A stretch of 30,766 nucleotides of DNA from NCBI GenBank assembly GCA_036274635.1, contig DASUFI010000204.1, positions 1 to 30,766 of the forward strand, written 5' to 3'. The notes beneath the pieces are model-generated. The model searched no databases. It was not told the origin of the DNA and saw nothing but the letters and a program-made list of their open reading frames with translations. This document shows, piece by piece, positions 14,564-21,512 of the stretch. Made by a program: the position numbers and the translations under genes. Every line of letters begins with the position of its first letter. Within the stretch, counting starts at the first letter, position 1. The stretch is from DASUFI01 sp036274635. GTDB lineage: Bacteria; Planctomycetota; B15-G4.

Positions 14564-15046
14564 TCAGATCCTGTCCCAGTCCCAGATCGCGTAGCGCTCC
14601 TCCTGCGGCACCGCGTGCCCGCACTGCTTGAGCGTCAGCAGGATGTTGCCGCGGTGGTGGCTCTCGTGCGCCACGAAGTAGGCCAGGAACTGCACCGCGC
14701 CGCGCTTCGGCAGGCGGATGCCCTTCACGCCCTCGGCCGCGCGCGTGAACATCTCCTCGATGCGCCCCGCCGAGTCCTCCAGCGCGGCGACGAGCGTGGC
14801 GCGGTTGGGCTCGTCCTCCGTCGCGAACTTGTGCGAGCCGGGCAGCAGCGCCTTGGCCCGAGCCTCGAGGTGCATGATGCGCACGTTGTGCAGGTGCGCG
14901 AACTGCCGCGCCACGCTGCGCCCGCCGCGCGTGGAGAGCGTGTCGCGCAGGCCTTCGGGCGTGATGTGCTGCAGAAGGTGCAGGTTGATGCGCTGATTCG
15001 TGCGCCAGGCTTGGAGGATGGGCTCGAGCGTGGCGGGGTCGGGCAT
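14564..15046 (-). CDS. DinB-family protein
   Basis: A 160-residue member of the DinB/YfiT four-helix-bundle family, metal-dependent proteins used in thiol transfer or detoxification. Features are the N-terminal helix with LEPILQAWRTNQRINLHLLQ, then SVARQFAHLHNVRIMHLEAR (candidate His51 or His53) and the diagnostic YFVAHESHHRGNILLTL (His127, His130/131). The metal-ligand spacing fits the superfamily. Length is normal and complete. It starts 3 bases after the mazF stop, and its own stop directly precedes the lipoprotein start, so it may be co-transcribed with the toxin-antitoxin unit. Substrate unknown. Confidence 0.87.
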   Translation of the reverse strand: MPDPATLEPILQAWRTNQRINLHLLQHITPEGLRDTLSTRGGRSVARQFAHLHNVRIMHLEARAKALLPGSHKFATEDEPNRATLVAALEDSAGRIEEMFTRAAEGVKGIRLPKRGAVQFLAYFVAHESHHRGNILLTLKQCGHAVPQEERYAIWDWDRI

Positions 15047-15049
15047 GAT

Positions 15050-15388
15050 TCAGAGCGAGAGGGCCACGCGCAGTCCCTCGTCCACACGAGCCAGGCTTTC
15101 GCGGGAAAGCGTCGCTATTCGCTCCTTGAGTATGGCTCGGTCAAGGGTCATGAGCTGGCTGACATTGACCACGGACTTCTTCGGCAGTCCACTCTCCGTC
15201 TTCGTCAGCGAGACGTTTCCCGGGGCCGCCGCGAGCGCGAGGTTCGACGTGACCACCGCAGCGATGACTGTCGAGATGTCGCTGCGATTGAACAAGTCAG
15301 ACTGCACGATGACGACAGGGCGGTTGTATCCGGGCTCGGAGCCACGCGGCGCGCGCAAGGCCGCCCACCAGACTTCTCCGCGCCGCAT
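15050..15388 (-). CDS. mazF: MazF/PemK-type mRNA interferase toxin
   Basis: A 112-residue toxin of the MazF/PemK family, which cleaves RNA in a sequence-specific manner. It begins MRRGEVWWAALRAPRGSEPG and continues YNRPVVIVQSDLFNRSDIST, containing the conserved catalytic Arg of RPVVIVQ. A second conserved segment, TVIAAVVTSNLAL, contains the Thr/Ser active-site pair, followed by VSLTKTESGLPKKSVVNVSQ. Length and motif order are those of active toxins. The ATG overlaps the antitoxin stop as TAATG. No inactivating change is visible. It is followed by DinB after 3 bases. Confidence 0.9.
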   Translation of the reverse strand: MRRGEVWWAALRAPRGSEPGYNRPVVIVQSDLFNRSDISTVIAAVVTSNLALAAAPGNVSLTKTESGLPKKSVVNVSQLMTLDRAILKERIATLSRESLARVDEGLRVALSL

Positions 15389-15630
15389 TACCAGTCTTCC
15401 TTCGGAAGCGACGCGAGTTGCATCTCGAGCAGCAAGGGATCGATGCCCCGAGGAACGTCTGGTCGCCGGTAGACAGCATTGAGCGCCGCTGTCACGTCTG
15501 CGCCCTCGTGTTTCTCGATGAGCATGGACAGCGCCCGCTGGAAGAGTTCGCTGCGGCTGATGCCCAGGCGCCGTGCGAGGCGATCGGCGGCCTTGAAGAG
15601 CGGGTCCGGAAGTGAGATGGCGGTCTTCAT
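15388..15630 (-). CDS. mazE: MazE-like ribbon-helix-helix antitoxin
   Basis: An 80-residue antitoxin. The N-terminal part, MKTAISLPDPLFKAADRLAR then RLGISRSELFQRALSMLIEK, is a ribbon-helix-helix DNA-binding domain; the acidic, flexible C-terminal part (ADVTAALNAVYRRPDVPRGI) would wrap the toxin. It precedes mazF with a one-base overlap of the stop and start codons, the classical antitoxin-first layout. An imperfect palindrome overlaps its -10 element immediately upstream, consistent with autorepression. The start has no ribosome-binding site and sits 7 bases after TATACT, so translation may be leaderless. Confidence 0.87.
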   Translation of the reverse strand: MKTAISLPDPLFKAADRLARRLGISRSELFQRALSMLIEKHEGADVTAALNAVYRRPDVPRGIDPLLLEMQLASLPKEDW

Positions 15631-15637
15631 GGCGCAG

Positions 15638-15643
15638 AGTATA
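15638..15643 (-). promoter_or_regulatory. -10 element TATACT of the mazEF unit
   Basis: The minus strand reads TATACT, 7 bases and the antitoxin ATG. This is the best match to a sigma-70-type -10 in the window; it fits the leaderless layout seen at other genes. Confidence 0.5.
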
Positions 15644-15656
15644 ACCCAAGTCATAC
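15639..15656. promoter_or_regulatory. Putative mazEF operator palindrome
   Basis: GTATAAC-CCAA-GTCATAC is an imperfect inverted repeat (6 of 7 positions pair) centred on the antitoxin promoter. Its overlap with the TATACT -10 is what is expected of an operator bound by a ribbon-helix-helix antitoxin dimer. Confidence 0.5.
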
Positions 15657-15732
15657 CAACGAACCCATGGCCGCGCAGGTACACGCGTCGTTCCTCGCCT
15701 GCGCGCCGCAGCTTACCGCTGCCCGGCTGGCC

Positions 15733-16854
15733 TCATGGGCCAAGAACGCCCGCGATCGGCCGCGTCCATCCCGCCGACGAGTACACCTGCACTCCGTATT
15801 CGAGTCCGGTCAGCGCCGCGTCGGCCGGCACGGTGGTCGACAGCGCACCGGGCGAGCTGAGGACGACTCCCAGGAAGAGCGGCGGCAACAGGTGCAGCTT
15901 CGGCGCGCCGAGCTGCGGCGCCATCCCGACGCCGGCCGAGACGAAGAGCACAGCCGCAGGCCCGGGCGTGCTCCACGCGAGCGACCAGGACTGACCGAGG
16001 CGTGCGGGCCCCGAGGACGTGAGGTCCTGCCCGAGCAGCGTGTGTGACGCCACGAGCAGCGCGGTGCCCGACGGCCCGTCGCAGCAGTCGCCAATGCCGT
16101 TCTCGCCGAGCCAGTGACTCCCGGCGCCAGCCGTGATGGTGCTGTTCGCCTGCACCAGGCTCGCGCACGCGATGCCGTCGCCGCCCGCGCCCCCGGGGCA
16201 GACGGGCGGGCAGCCGCCGGCGCCGCCGGCGTCCCACGACAGCGTCGGGCCGTCGCCGCCGCTGACCGTGCTGTCGAGCAGGACGACGCTGCCGGTCGCG
16301 ATGACGGCGTCGCCGGCGTCTACCGCCTCCTGGTGGTTCGAGTTGTCGCCCGCCGCCGCGTCGGCGCCGCGCACCGTGCAGCGCTCGATCCACACCAGCG
16401 GCACGCTCACGTCGATCGCGTCCGCGCCGGGGAAGGTGAAGTTGTAGGCGAACTGCCACGGCGAGCCCTCGATCAGAGAGTCGAAGACGTGCAGCGCGTC
16501 GAAGCCGCCGCCGGTGATGCTGGGCGCGCAGTCCGAGTACACCGTGCCGTCCACTCCGCCGCCGAGCCAGACGTTCTGCAGGACGACGCGGCCGGCGCCC
16601 GGCCCGGCCAGCGTCACGATGGGCTGCGGCACGGGCGGCGGGCCGTCGGGCATGAAGAGCGGCTGCGGGTCGCCGATGAGCGTGAGCGGCTTGTCGATGA
16701 CGATCGGCAGCCACTGCCCACCGTGCACCACGATGACGCCGCCCGTCGGCGCCGCGGCGATGGCGGACTGCGGATCGGGGAAGTCCTCCGGCACGAAGAT
16801 CTGCGCTGCGACGGGCGCGGCGACAACGGCGAGCAGCAGCGTGGAGCGCAGCAC
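15733..16854 (-). CDS. Secreted beta-helix-type protein with planctomycete C-terminal module
   Basis: A 373-residue exported protein. A GTG start with GGAGG 6 bases upstream is followed by a signal peptide (LRSTLLLAVVAAPVAAQ). The mature start, IFVPEDFPDPQSAIAAAPTG then GVIVVHGGQW, is the entrance of right-handed parallel beta-helix proteins (pectate-lyase-like or NosD-like). The middle consists of repeated short strands with Gly/Asp/Ser turns and a Cys-containing segment (GGCPPVCPGGAGGDGIACAS, later GDCCDG). The last 95 residues (LGQSWSLAWSTPGPAAVLFV .. LTGLEYGVQVYSSAGWTRPI) resemble a C-terminal module that recurs in secreted proteins of high-GC planctomycetes. No catalytic residues identified; adhesion or polysaccharide binding is inferred. 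Confidence 0.75.
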   Translation of the reverse strand: MLRSTLLLAVVAAPVAAQIFVPEDFPDPQSAIAAAPTGGVIVVHGGQWLPIVIDKPLTLIGDPQPLFMPDGPPPVPQPIVTLAGPGAGRVVLQNVWLGGGVDGTVYSDCAPSITGGGFDALHVFDSLIEGSPWQFAYNFTFPGADAIDVSVPLVWIERCTVRGADAAAGDNSNHQEAVDAGDAVIATGSVVLLDSTVSGGDGPTLSWDAGGAGGCPPVCPGGAGGDGIACASLVQANSTITAGAGSHWLGENGIGDCCDGPSGTALLVASHTLLGQDLTSSGPARLGQSWSLAWSTPGPAAVLFVSAGVGMAPQLGAPKLHLLPPLFLGVVLSSPGALSTTVPADAALTGLEYGVQVYSSAGWTRPIAGVLGP

Positions 16855-16953
16855 GGGAAACCTCCGGGCGCGGGATCGGCCCGACGGCCGGATCCTATGC
16901 CGCTGCGCGCGGCCGTGGGGCCGGCTGGAGATGGCGAAACGGAGTGCGGCGCC

Positions 16954-17409
16954 TCAGCGCGGGCCGCGCGGGCTGCGCGAGCCGTGCACTGCGCATGCGT
17001 CGTCCGGGCACTCGCGCCCGAACAGCCGCCCGATCCGAAGGCGGTTGCGCGCGAACAACCCGTACGCGCGGTCCGCGATCCAGCGCAGGCCCGGCCAGGC
17101 GGTCCACGCCAGCAGCCAGCCGAGGCCCACCGCGCGGTACGCCTCGCGGAAGGCGGCGACGCGCTTCACGACCCGGCCGTCGGGAAAGACACCGTGCATC
17201 TCGGCCATGAGCTCGTCGTGCGTGGCGCCGTAGCGCGCAGGATCGAAGCCCGCCGCGCTGATGTCCTCGAAGGCGAGGCGGCCGGCGCGGTTGCGGCGCT
17301 GGAGGATGCGGACCTCGCGCGCGCACAGCGGGCAGGCGCCATCGTAGAGGAGCTTGAAGGTCCAGGTGGGTGCGTGCGCGAGCGAGATGGTTGCGGCGCG
17401 ATCGTTCAT
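16954..17409 (-). CDS. DCC-family (DUF393) thiol-disulfide oxidoreductase-like protein
   Basis: A 151-residue DUF393 protein, a thioredoxin-like family named for its DxxCxxC-type motif. The motif here is LLYDGACPLCAREVRILQRR (Cys26 and Cys29), followed by EDISAAGFDPARYGATHDEL and MAEMHGVFPDGRVVKRVAAF, both family hallmarks. The C-terminal hydrophobic and basic stretch (GLGWLLAWTAWPGLRWIADR) and a terminal Cys pair (GRECPDDACAVHG) are common in longer members. A redox or membrane-associated role is inferred from the family; no substrate is known. AGGGA precedes the ATG. It stands alone between the secreted-protein gene and a membrane-protein gene. Confidence 0.88.
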   Translation of the reverse strand: MNDRAATISLAHAPTWTFKLLYDGACPLCAREVRILQRRNRAGRLAFEDISAAGFDPARYGATHDELMAEMHGVFPDGRVVKRVAAFREAYRAVGLGWLLAWTAWPGLRWIADRAYGLFARNRLRIGRLFGRECPDDACAVHGSRSPRGPR

Positions 17410-17475
17410 GGCCAGTTCCCTAGCTGGGGCATCGCCGCCCCATAGCCCGTCGCGCGCCTCCCTCCGCCAAACCCG

Positions 17476-18093
17476 CTACTTCACGACCATCGCGACGTCC
17501 ACTCCGAACAGCAGCATCGACATGATGACGTAGAGCACCGGGCAGGTGAGGTTCGCGGCGGCGGCGCTGCGCTGGAAGTGGGCGTTCATGCCGCGGGCGA
17601 TCGAATCGACCAGCTTGGTCGCGCCGCGCGAGCGAGCCTTGATTTGGCCCGTTCCGATCCAGGATTGAACGGCCACCTGAAGCTCGGCTGGCACGCTGGG
17701 CAGGCGGATCGCCCCCAAGGTCTCCTCGTGCGGCAGCTGCATCTCCGCGAGCGCCGCGAACAGCCCTTCGCGCATCGAGCTTTCGGTGATGGCCATGGCC
17801 ATGTAGCCGCGCATCGTGAGCCACAACATGATGACCAACACCACGAACATGGCGGGCAGGCCCAAGGTCAGGAACAAATCGGAGATCGAGTCGCGCCCGT
17901 GGTCCGGGAAGCGCATGAGCAGGGGCATGAGACTATTGGGCGCGAAGGCCAGCAGTCCGAACACGAACATCCACCGCGCCGGGAACACGTACGGCCGGCG
18001 CGTGATGAGGGCGCGCAACCCGAGGCCCATAAGGAAAGCCGCGAGCAGCGCGAGCACGATCGGCATGGCCCAGTCCATGTACCAGTGTGGCAT
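17476..18093 (-). CDS. Membrane protein of unknown function
   Basis: A 205-residue protein with hydrophobic segments at about residues 9-30 (PIVLALLAAFLMGLGLRALI), 40-60 (WMFVFGLLAFAPNSLMPLLM), 72-98 (DLFLTLGLPAMFVVLVIMLW) and a C-terminal one (LTCPVLYVIMSMLLFGVDVA). A soluble loop of about 80 residues between the last two contains SMREGLFAALAEMQLPHEET and VPAELQVAVQSWIGTGQIKA. I do not recognise the family. Base composition is lower in GC at third positions than in its neighbours, which may mean later acquisition. GGAGT precedes the ATG. Confidence 0.65.
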   Translation of the reverse strand: MPHWYMDWAMPIVLALLAAFLMGLGLRALITRRPYVFPARWMFVFGLLAFAPNSLMPLLMRFPDHGRDSISDLFLTLGLPAMFVVLVIMLWLTMRGYMAMAITESSMREGLFAALAEMQLPHEETLGAIRLPSVPAELQVAVQSWIGTGQIKARSRGATKLVDSIARGMNAHFQRSAAAANLTCPVLYVIMSMLLFGVDVAMVVK

Positions 18094-18238
18094 CCGGAAA
18101 CTCCGAGAGTGCGGGCACGCCAGCCCAAGACCTGCTGACTACCCGCAAAGATGTTCATGCGCCATGTCAGGCCGAGGGCGGCCAGGATCTCGGCCGGGTC
18201 ATGGTGGCGAGAAGCGGCCGGATGGCTGGCCTCGACCG

Positions 18239-18829
18239 TCAGTCGCCCGCCTCCCGCCGCTGGGCCATGACCCTTTCGATGCGCGTGTCCGGCACCAGCC
18301 AGATCAGCGCGACCATCACGTAGAGACCGTCCGAGACCCACTGCTGCACGAAGGCCATCGGAATGGCCACCGCGTAGGCCACCAGCGACACCTTGCCCTT
18401 GAAGTCGCGGCCCACCGCGGCCTTGAGCCGCTCGCCGCCGTGCGACGCGACGATGACCGTCTGCAGGATGGTGTAGGCGACGCCCGCGCACAGCAGCACC
18501 ACGCCGTAGATCGCCGTCGGAAGCGCCGCGAAGTGGTTCTCGCCCATCCAGCCCGTCGCGAAGGGGACGAGCGAGAGCCAGAAGAGCAGGTGCATGTTGG
18601 CCCACAGCACGTTGCCGTGGATGTGGTCCACCGCGTGCAGCATGTGGTGGTGGTTGTTCCAGTAGATGCCGAGGTAGATGAAGCTCATGACGTAGGTGAG
18701 GAAGACCGGCAGCAGCGGGCGCAGCGCCTCCAGGTCCGTGTCGTGCGGCACGCGCAGCTCGAGGACCATGATCGTGATGAGGATCGCGATCACGCCGTCG
18801 CTGAAGGCTTCGAGCCGGGTCTTGGGCAC
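18239..18829 (-). CDS. TMEM175-family (DUF1211) potassium channel-like protein
   Basis: A 196-residue bacterial TMEM175-type protein. The diagnostic N-terminus, RLEAFSDGVIAILITIMVLE, contains the FSDGVIAI signature (residues 9-16). Six hydrophobic segments can be outlined, including LLPVFLTYVMSFIYLGIYWN and LWANMHLLFWLSLVPFATGW. Bacterial members form K+-permeable tetrameric channels. The GTG start at 18829 lacks a ribosome-binding site and lies 6 bases after CATACT on the minus strand, a leaderless arrangement. The 145 bases between it and the membrane-protein gene upstream hold no convincing gene. Confidence 0.87.
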   Translation of the reverse strand: MPKTRLEAFSDGVIAILITIMVLELRVPHDTDLEALRPLLPVFLTYVMSFIYLGIYWNNHHHMLHAVDHIHGNVLWANMHLLFWLSLVPFATGWMGENHFAALPTAIYGVVLLCAGVAYTILQTVIVASHGGERLKAAVGRDFKGKVSLVAYAVAIPMAFVQQWVSDGLYVMVALIWLVPDTRIERVMAQRREAGD

Positions 18830-18835
18830 GGGCGG

Positions 18836-18841
18836 AGTATG
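18836..18841 (-). promoter_or_regulatory. -10-like CATACT before the TMEM175 gene
   Basis: CATACT, then 6 bases, then the GTG start. It is the weakest of six -10-like elements placed 5-7 bases before a start codon in this window. Confidence 0.35.
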
Positions 18842-18871
18842 ACGCGCGCCGCTCGCGGCGCAACCCGCCGC

Positions 18872-19126
18872 TCAGGAGCTCCGGTCGAGCTCCGCGACCA
18901 GCTTCCTGCCGGCGACGTGGCTCCACGCCGACTCGAGCACGGACGGCAGGTCCGCCGGCTTCACCGCCGCGAGCCGCACGCACACGGCCGGGTACGTCCG
19001 GTAGTGTTCGGTGATGAAGAAGGCGCGCGGCGCGGCGGCCATGCGCGCCTCTCGCTCGTCGAGCTCGCAGCGCACCGCCAGCGTCCCGCCGTCCTCGCGC
19101 AGCCGCACGAGGAAGTTGCCGCGCAC
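18872..19126 (-). CDS. MmcQ/YjbR-like protein, N-terminally truncated
   Basis: The frame encodes the body of an MmcQ/YjbR-type protein: FKVRGNFLVRLREDGGTLAV, then RCELDEREARMAAAPRAFFI and TEHYRTYPAVCVRLAAVKPA. Homology continues upstream of the GTG at 19126 for 12 more codons (AHGTSYGTAAFK, to 19162), which resemble the family segment EEGTSYGTPAFK. It then meets the TGA of the upstream membrane-protein gene, so the usual first 20-25 residues are missing. No good start precedes the upstream part, so the intact protein is probably no longer made. The family fold is thought to bind DNA or ligands; function is uncertain. Confidence 0.6.
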   Translation of the reverse strand: MRGNFLVRLREDGGTLAVRCELDEREARMAAAPRAFFITEHYRTYPAVCVRLAAVKPADLPSVLESAWSHVAGRKLVAELDRSS

Positions 19127-19162
19127 CTTGAAGGCTGCCGTGCCGTACGACGTCCCGTGCGC

Positions 19163-19462
19163 TCAGGCCTCGCGCCGCCGCTTCGCCGCGCGCAGCGCGC
19201 CCCAGACCAGCCCCAGCAGCAACCCCGCGGGCCCGGTGAAGAAGATGCCCAGCAGCGGCCCCTGGTTGGCCTCGGGCGTCACGATCAGCGGCCCGAAGAA
19301 GCCGGCCGCGAAGCCTGCGCCGCCGACCGCGGCCGCGAAGCCCAGCACGCTCTCTCCGCGCCACCACCGATTGCGGAAGGGCCCGTGCCGCACGACGTGC
19401 ACGACCGCCAGCAACGGCACGAGCGGCAGCAGCAGCGAGAAGACGAGGGCGAGAGCGTTCAT
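19163..19462 (-). CDS. Small membrane protein of unknown function
   Basis: A 99-residue protein with three hydrophobic segments: MNALALVFSLLLPLVPLLAV, GFAAAVGGAGFAAGFFGPLI and LLGIFFTGPAGLLLGLVWGA, ending in a basic tail (RAAKRRREA). No family is recognised. The ATG at 19462 is preferred over a longer version because the extra residues are outside the hydrophobic start. Its stop codon is exactly where the YjbR remnant begins. Confidence 0.6.
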   Translation of the reverse strand: MNALALVFSLLLPLVPLLAVVHVVRHGPFRNRWWRGESVLGFAAAVGGAGFAAGFFGPLIVTPEANQGPLLGIFFTGPAGLLLGLVWGALRAAKRRREA

Positions 19463-19504
19463 GCGGCCATCCGGGTAGCGCGCGGCGGGCGCGGGCGCCG
19501 TCAC

Positions 19505-19670
19505 CTATCGGCTGCGACGTGGCGGAAGTGCAGCCGGCGTACGGCGGGTCTCGCCCCGCAGCGCGCGCCACGTCATGTCGTGCCAGGCATCGTCCATCTG
19601 CCGCGGCGACGGGCGCTCGTCGCGCGCGAGCCACCAAGGCAGCAACGCCACCAGCGTGTGGCGGGCCGGG
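19505..19670 (-). pseudogene. C-terminal remnant, probably of a TetR-type regulator
   Basis: Directly after the stop of the upstream YjbR gene (19671), a frame reads RHTLVALLPWWLARDERPSP, then RQMDDAWHDMTWRALRGETR, and ends with TAG at 19507-19505. The segment ALLPWWLARDERPSPRQMDD resembles the end of TetR/AcrR regulators (ALLRWWL....SPEEMAEIFH). It has no start codon and no DNA-binding domain, so the 5' part was lost up to the stop of the intact neighbour. The assignment relies on a short motif and is tentative. Confidence 0.4.
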
Positions 19671-20012
19671 TCATTCCTCGTCCAGCTTGCCGGCCAGCCG
19701 CTTCGGCGCCGTGTTGCGCCACGCGGCGGCGAGTGCGTGCCGCACGCTCGAGGCTTTGGCCGCGCGCAGCTTCACCAGCGTCGCGCCGCCGCGCCCCCAG
19801 CCGCCGGGCACGGCCTGGTAGACGGCCGGCTCCTTCCGGACGAGGGCCTTCTGCTGCGCGGGCGTGAGCTTCACCATGCCGTCGAGCTCGTCGCGGCCGT
19901 GCAGCGTCGCGAAGATCTTCCCGCCCACGCGGAAGTCCGGGTGGCCCATGTGCTCCTGCTCGACGGCCTCGGGCAGGCACAGCGCGAGGCTGCGGAACTC
20001 ATCGGGCGTCAT
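19671..20012 (-). CDS. MmcQ/YjbR-family protein
   Basis: A 113-residue complete YjbR-like protein. It starts MTPDEFRSLALCLPEAVEQE, with HMGHPDFRVGGKIFATLHGR, the classical beginning of this family, then MVKLTPAQQKALVRKEPAVY and the C-terminal RGGATLVKLRAAKASSVRHA. Members have a CyaY-like double-wing fold that may bind DNA; no biochemical function is assigned. GGAGT precedes the ATG. An in-frame upstream codon at 20072 is not needed. A second, truncated member lies about 550 bases downstream. Confidence 0.86.
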   Translation of the reverse strand: MTPDEFRSLALCLPEAVEQEHMGHPDFRVGGKIFATLHGRDELDGMVKLTPAQQKALVRKEPAVYQAVPGGWGRGGATLVKLRAAKASSVRHALAAAWRNTAPKRLAGKLDEE

Positions 20013-20112
20013 GGCCGGACTCCGGGCTGGACGGCGATACAGCATCGCACGGCGGCTCAAGCGTTCGGTCACTCCTCGTGGAGCGGGCCGGCACCGGTTC
20101 GAGGCGACAGAC

Positions 20113-21222
20113 TCAGTGCTGTCCCAGGCACGACCTTACGATCGCAACAGCGCGCGGATCGGTGGGACTGACGACGTCCAGATCGGTGTCGCAATCAGGA
20201 GCCATGCGGTTCGTTGCCTTGCGCTCCGGGAACTTGGGAATGCTGCAAGCGAGAACGCGCCACGTTGGTGCATCCCTGACGTCGCCCACGACGAAGGCCG
20301 TGCTCCCGGCCAAGACCTCGTCTCCTGTGACGGGAATCGGAACGCCGAATACGCTCTTCGTCGACGTCACGGCCCGTGAGAGCCGATCGCCGAGCACCGT
20401 GCGGGCCACTGACAGGCCGAGTGAGTCGCCTTTTGCCTCGAGCATTCGATAGACGGCGTGCGCTGCCTCCAACTCACTCGAATCGGCCAGCAGGATGGCG
20501 TAGCGGGCCAGCACCAGGTCGCTCGCGATTCGTGGCCTGCCGAACAAGTCCGCCCAGGTGTCCTGTCCCCACCTGTAGTAGGCCTCGTGCAGCCAGCGCA
20601 GCGCTCCCGCTGAGTCCCCGGCCCTGTCGAGCTGATCAGCACGAGCCCGTGCGAGATAGAACAAGTCCTCCGAGAGATCGGACATGCAGCAGCCGTCCCA
20701 GGCCCGCTCGGAGTCGCCGAAGAGGACTGTCCTGGCTTGGTCACTGCGGCCCGCGATGTCCAGCAGGAGCGCGCGCACCGAGGTCCACGCCGGAGCGCAC
20801 CAGCGATATCCGTAACGAGAGCTTCCCGGCGCCGGTGGGCAATACTCCTCGACGAGCCTGTCGTACGTCCGGCCTGCGAATGCCGCGAAGTCGTCCCAGC
20901 CGGGCACGTCGCGAAAGTTCATGCCATAGCGCACGCGAAACAGCGCGAGGCGCGACGAAATCTCGGGACACGGGTCTGCATCGAGCGCTTCAGAGAGAGG
21001 GTGATGGTCCTTGGCCACGCCGATCCCGGCTGGCCAGTCACTTCGACTCACCCACTGGAAGAGCAGCTCCCGCAGGTCGGCCAACTCGTGCTGCGCTCGC
21101 TGGACAGCCGATCCTGCCTGGGCAGGACCTGGCCGGGCCGTCGACTCATCCTGCGCCGTCGCATGGGTCGCGAAACACGCCAGCAGGCAGCCTAGCGAGG
21201 TCGCCCGGAGCAGTCCCTTCAC
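20113..21222 (-). CDS. Secreted protein of unknown function
   Basis: A 369-residue exported protein. The GTG start, with GAGGTG 8 bases upstream, is followed by a signal peptide (LLRATSLGCLLACFATHATA) and cleavage near AQDESTARP. The mature protein is mainly helical and resembles repeat-containing helical proteins (ADLRELLFQWVSRSDW; VRALLLDIAGRSDQARTVLF; DLFYLARARADQLDRAGDSA; LARYAILLADSSELEAAHAV), suggesting TPR-like helix pairs. Six or more Cys residues (EEYCPP, YRWCAP, WDGCCMSD, RVLACS, PDCDTD, RSCLG) may form disulfides. I do not recognise a family. Composition is less GC-rich than its neighbours. The 177 bases downstream hold only a hairpin and the end of a small gene. Confidence 0.65.
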   Translation of the reverse strand: MKGLLRATSLGCLLACFATHATAQDESTARPGPAQAGSAVQRAQHELADLRELLFQWVSRSDWPAGIGVAKDHHPLSEALDADPCPEISSRLALFRVRYGMNFRDVPGWDDFAAFAGRTYDRLVEEYCPPAPGSSRYGYRWCAPAWTSVRALLLDIAGRSDQARTVLFGDSERAWDGCCMSDLSEDLFYLARARADQLDRAGDSAGALRWLHEAYYRWGQDTWADLFGRPRIASDLVLARYAILLADSSELEAAHAVYRMLEAKGDSLGLSVARTVLGDRLSRAVTSTKSVFGVPIPVTGDEVLAGSTAFVVGDVRDAPTWRVLACSIPKFPERKATNRMAPDCDTDLDVVSPTDPRAVAIVRSCLGQH

Positions 21223-21374
21223 GATGGCATCACCTCTCCCGACCCGACACCCGACCGCCTTCCTGAAGCTTTCCTGCGGCTCACCCCGGAAGCCGCTCTC
21301 CAACCGTCATGGCCGACCGGGGGTGCGCGGAGCTGGCACGGCGTCGCTGGCCATGAGCGCGTTTCCGAACTCGC

Positions 21375-21390
21375 ACCGACCTGAGTCGGT
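21375..21390 (-). terminator. Hairpin after the radical SAM/small-peptide operon
   Basis: ACCGAC-CTGA-GTCGGT forms a 6-base stem with a 4-base loop, starting 10 bases after the stop of the 33-codon gene. There is no U-tract, so it is a candidate terminator by position only. Confidence 0.35.
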
Positions 21391-21399
21391 CCCGTCGGG

Positions 21400-21501
21400 T
21401 CAGGCCGCGCCGGCGCCCTGCATGGCCACCAGCGCGAAGGCCAGCGCCGCCGTCAGCAGCGTGCACACGAAGCAGAAGGTGAACTGCGGCAGGCGCTTCA
21501 T
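21400..21501 (-). CDS. 33-residue single-span membrane peptide with CxxC
   Basis: A 33-codon gene 11 bases after the radical SAM stop. It starts at an ATG with GGAG 7 bases upstream. The peptide begins KRLPQFTFCFVC, then has an unbroken Leu/Ala/Val-rich segment long enough to span a membrane once, and ends QGAGAA. Its only cysteines form CFVC (CxxC). Small size, ideal spacing and operon position make it likely to be translated. I do not recognise a family. It could be a subunit or anchor for the upstream enzyme, or a substrate; none of these is shown. Confidence 0.5.
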   Translation of the reverse strand: MKRLPQFTFCFVCTLLTAALAFALVAMQGAGAA

Positions 21502-21512
21502 GCCGGGGCTCC

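Noticed and set aside
18094..18238. Possible coding fragment (reading DPAEILAALGLTWRMNIFAG) between the 205-residue membrane-protein gene and the TMEM175 stop
   Set aside because: Short, no start or family match, and codon composition changes half-way; no reliable support.
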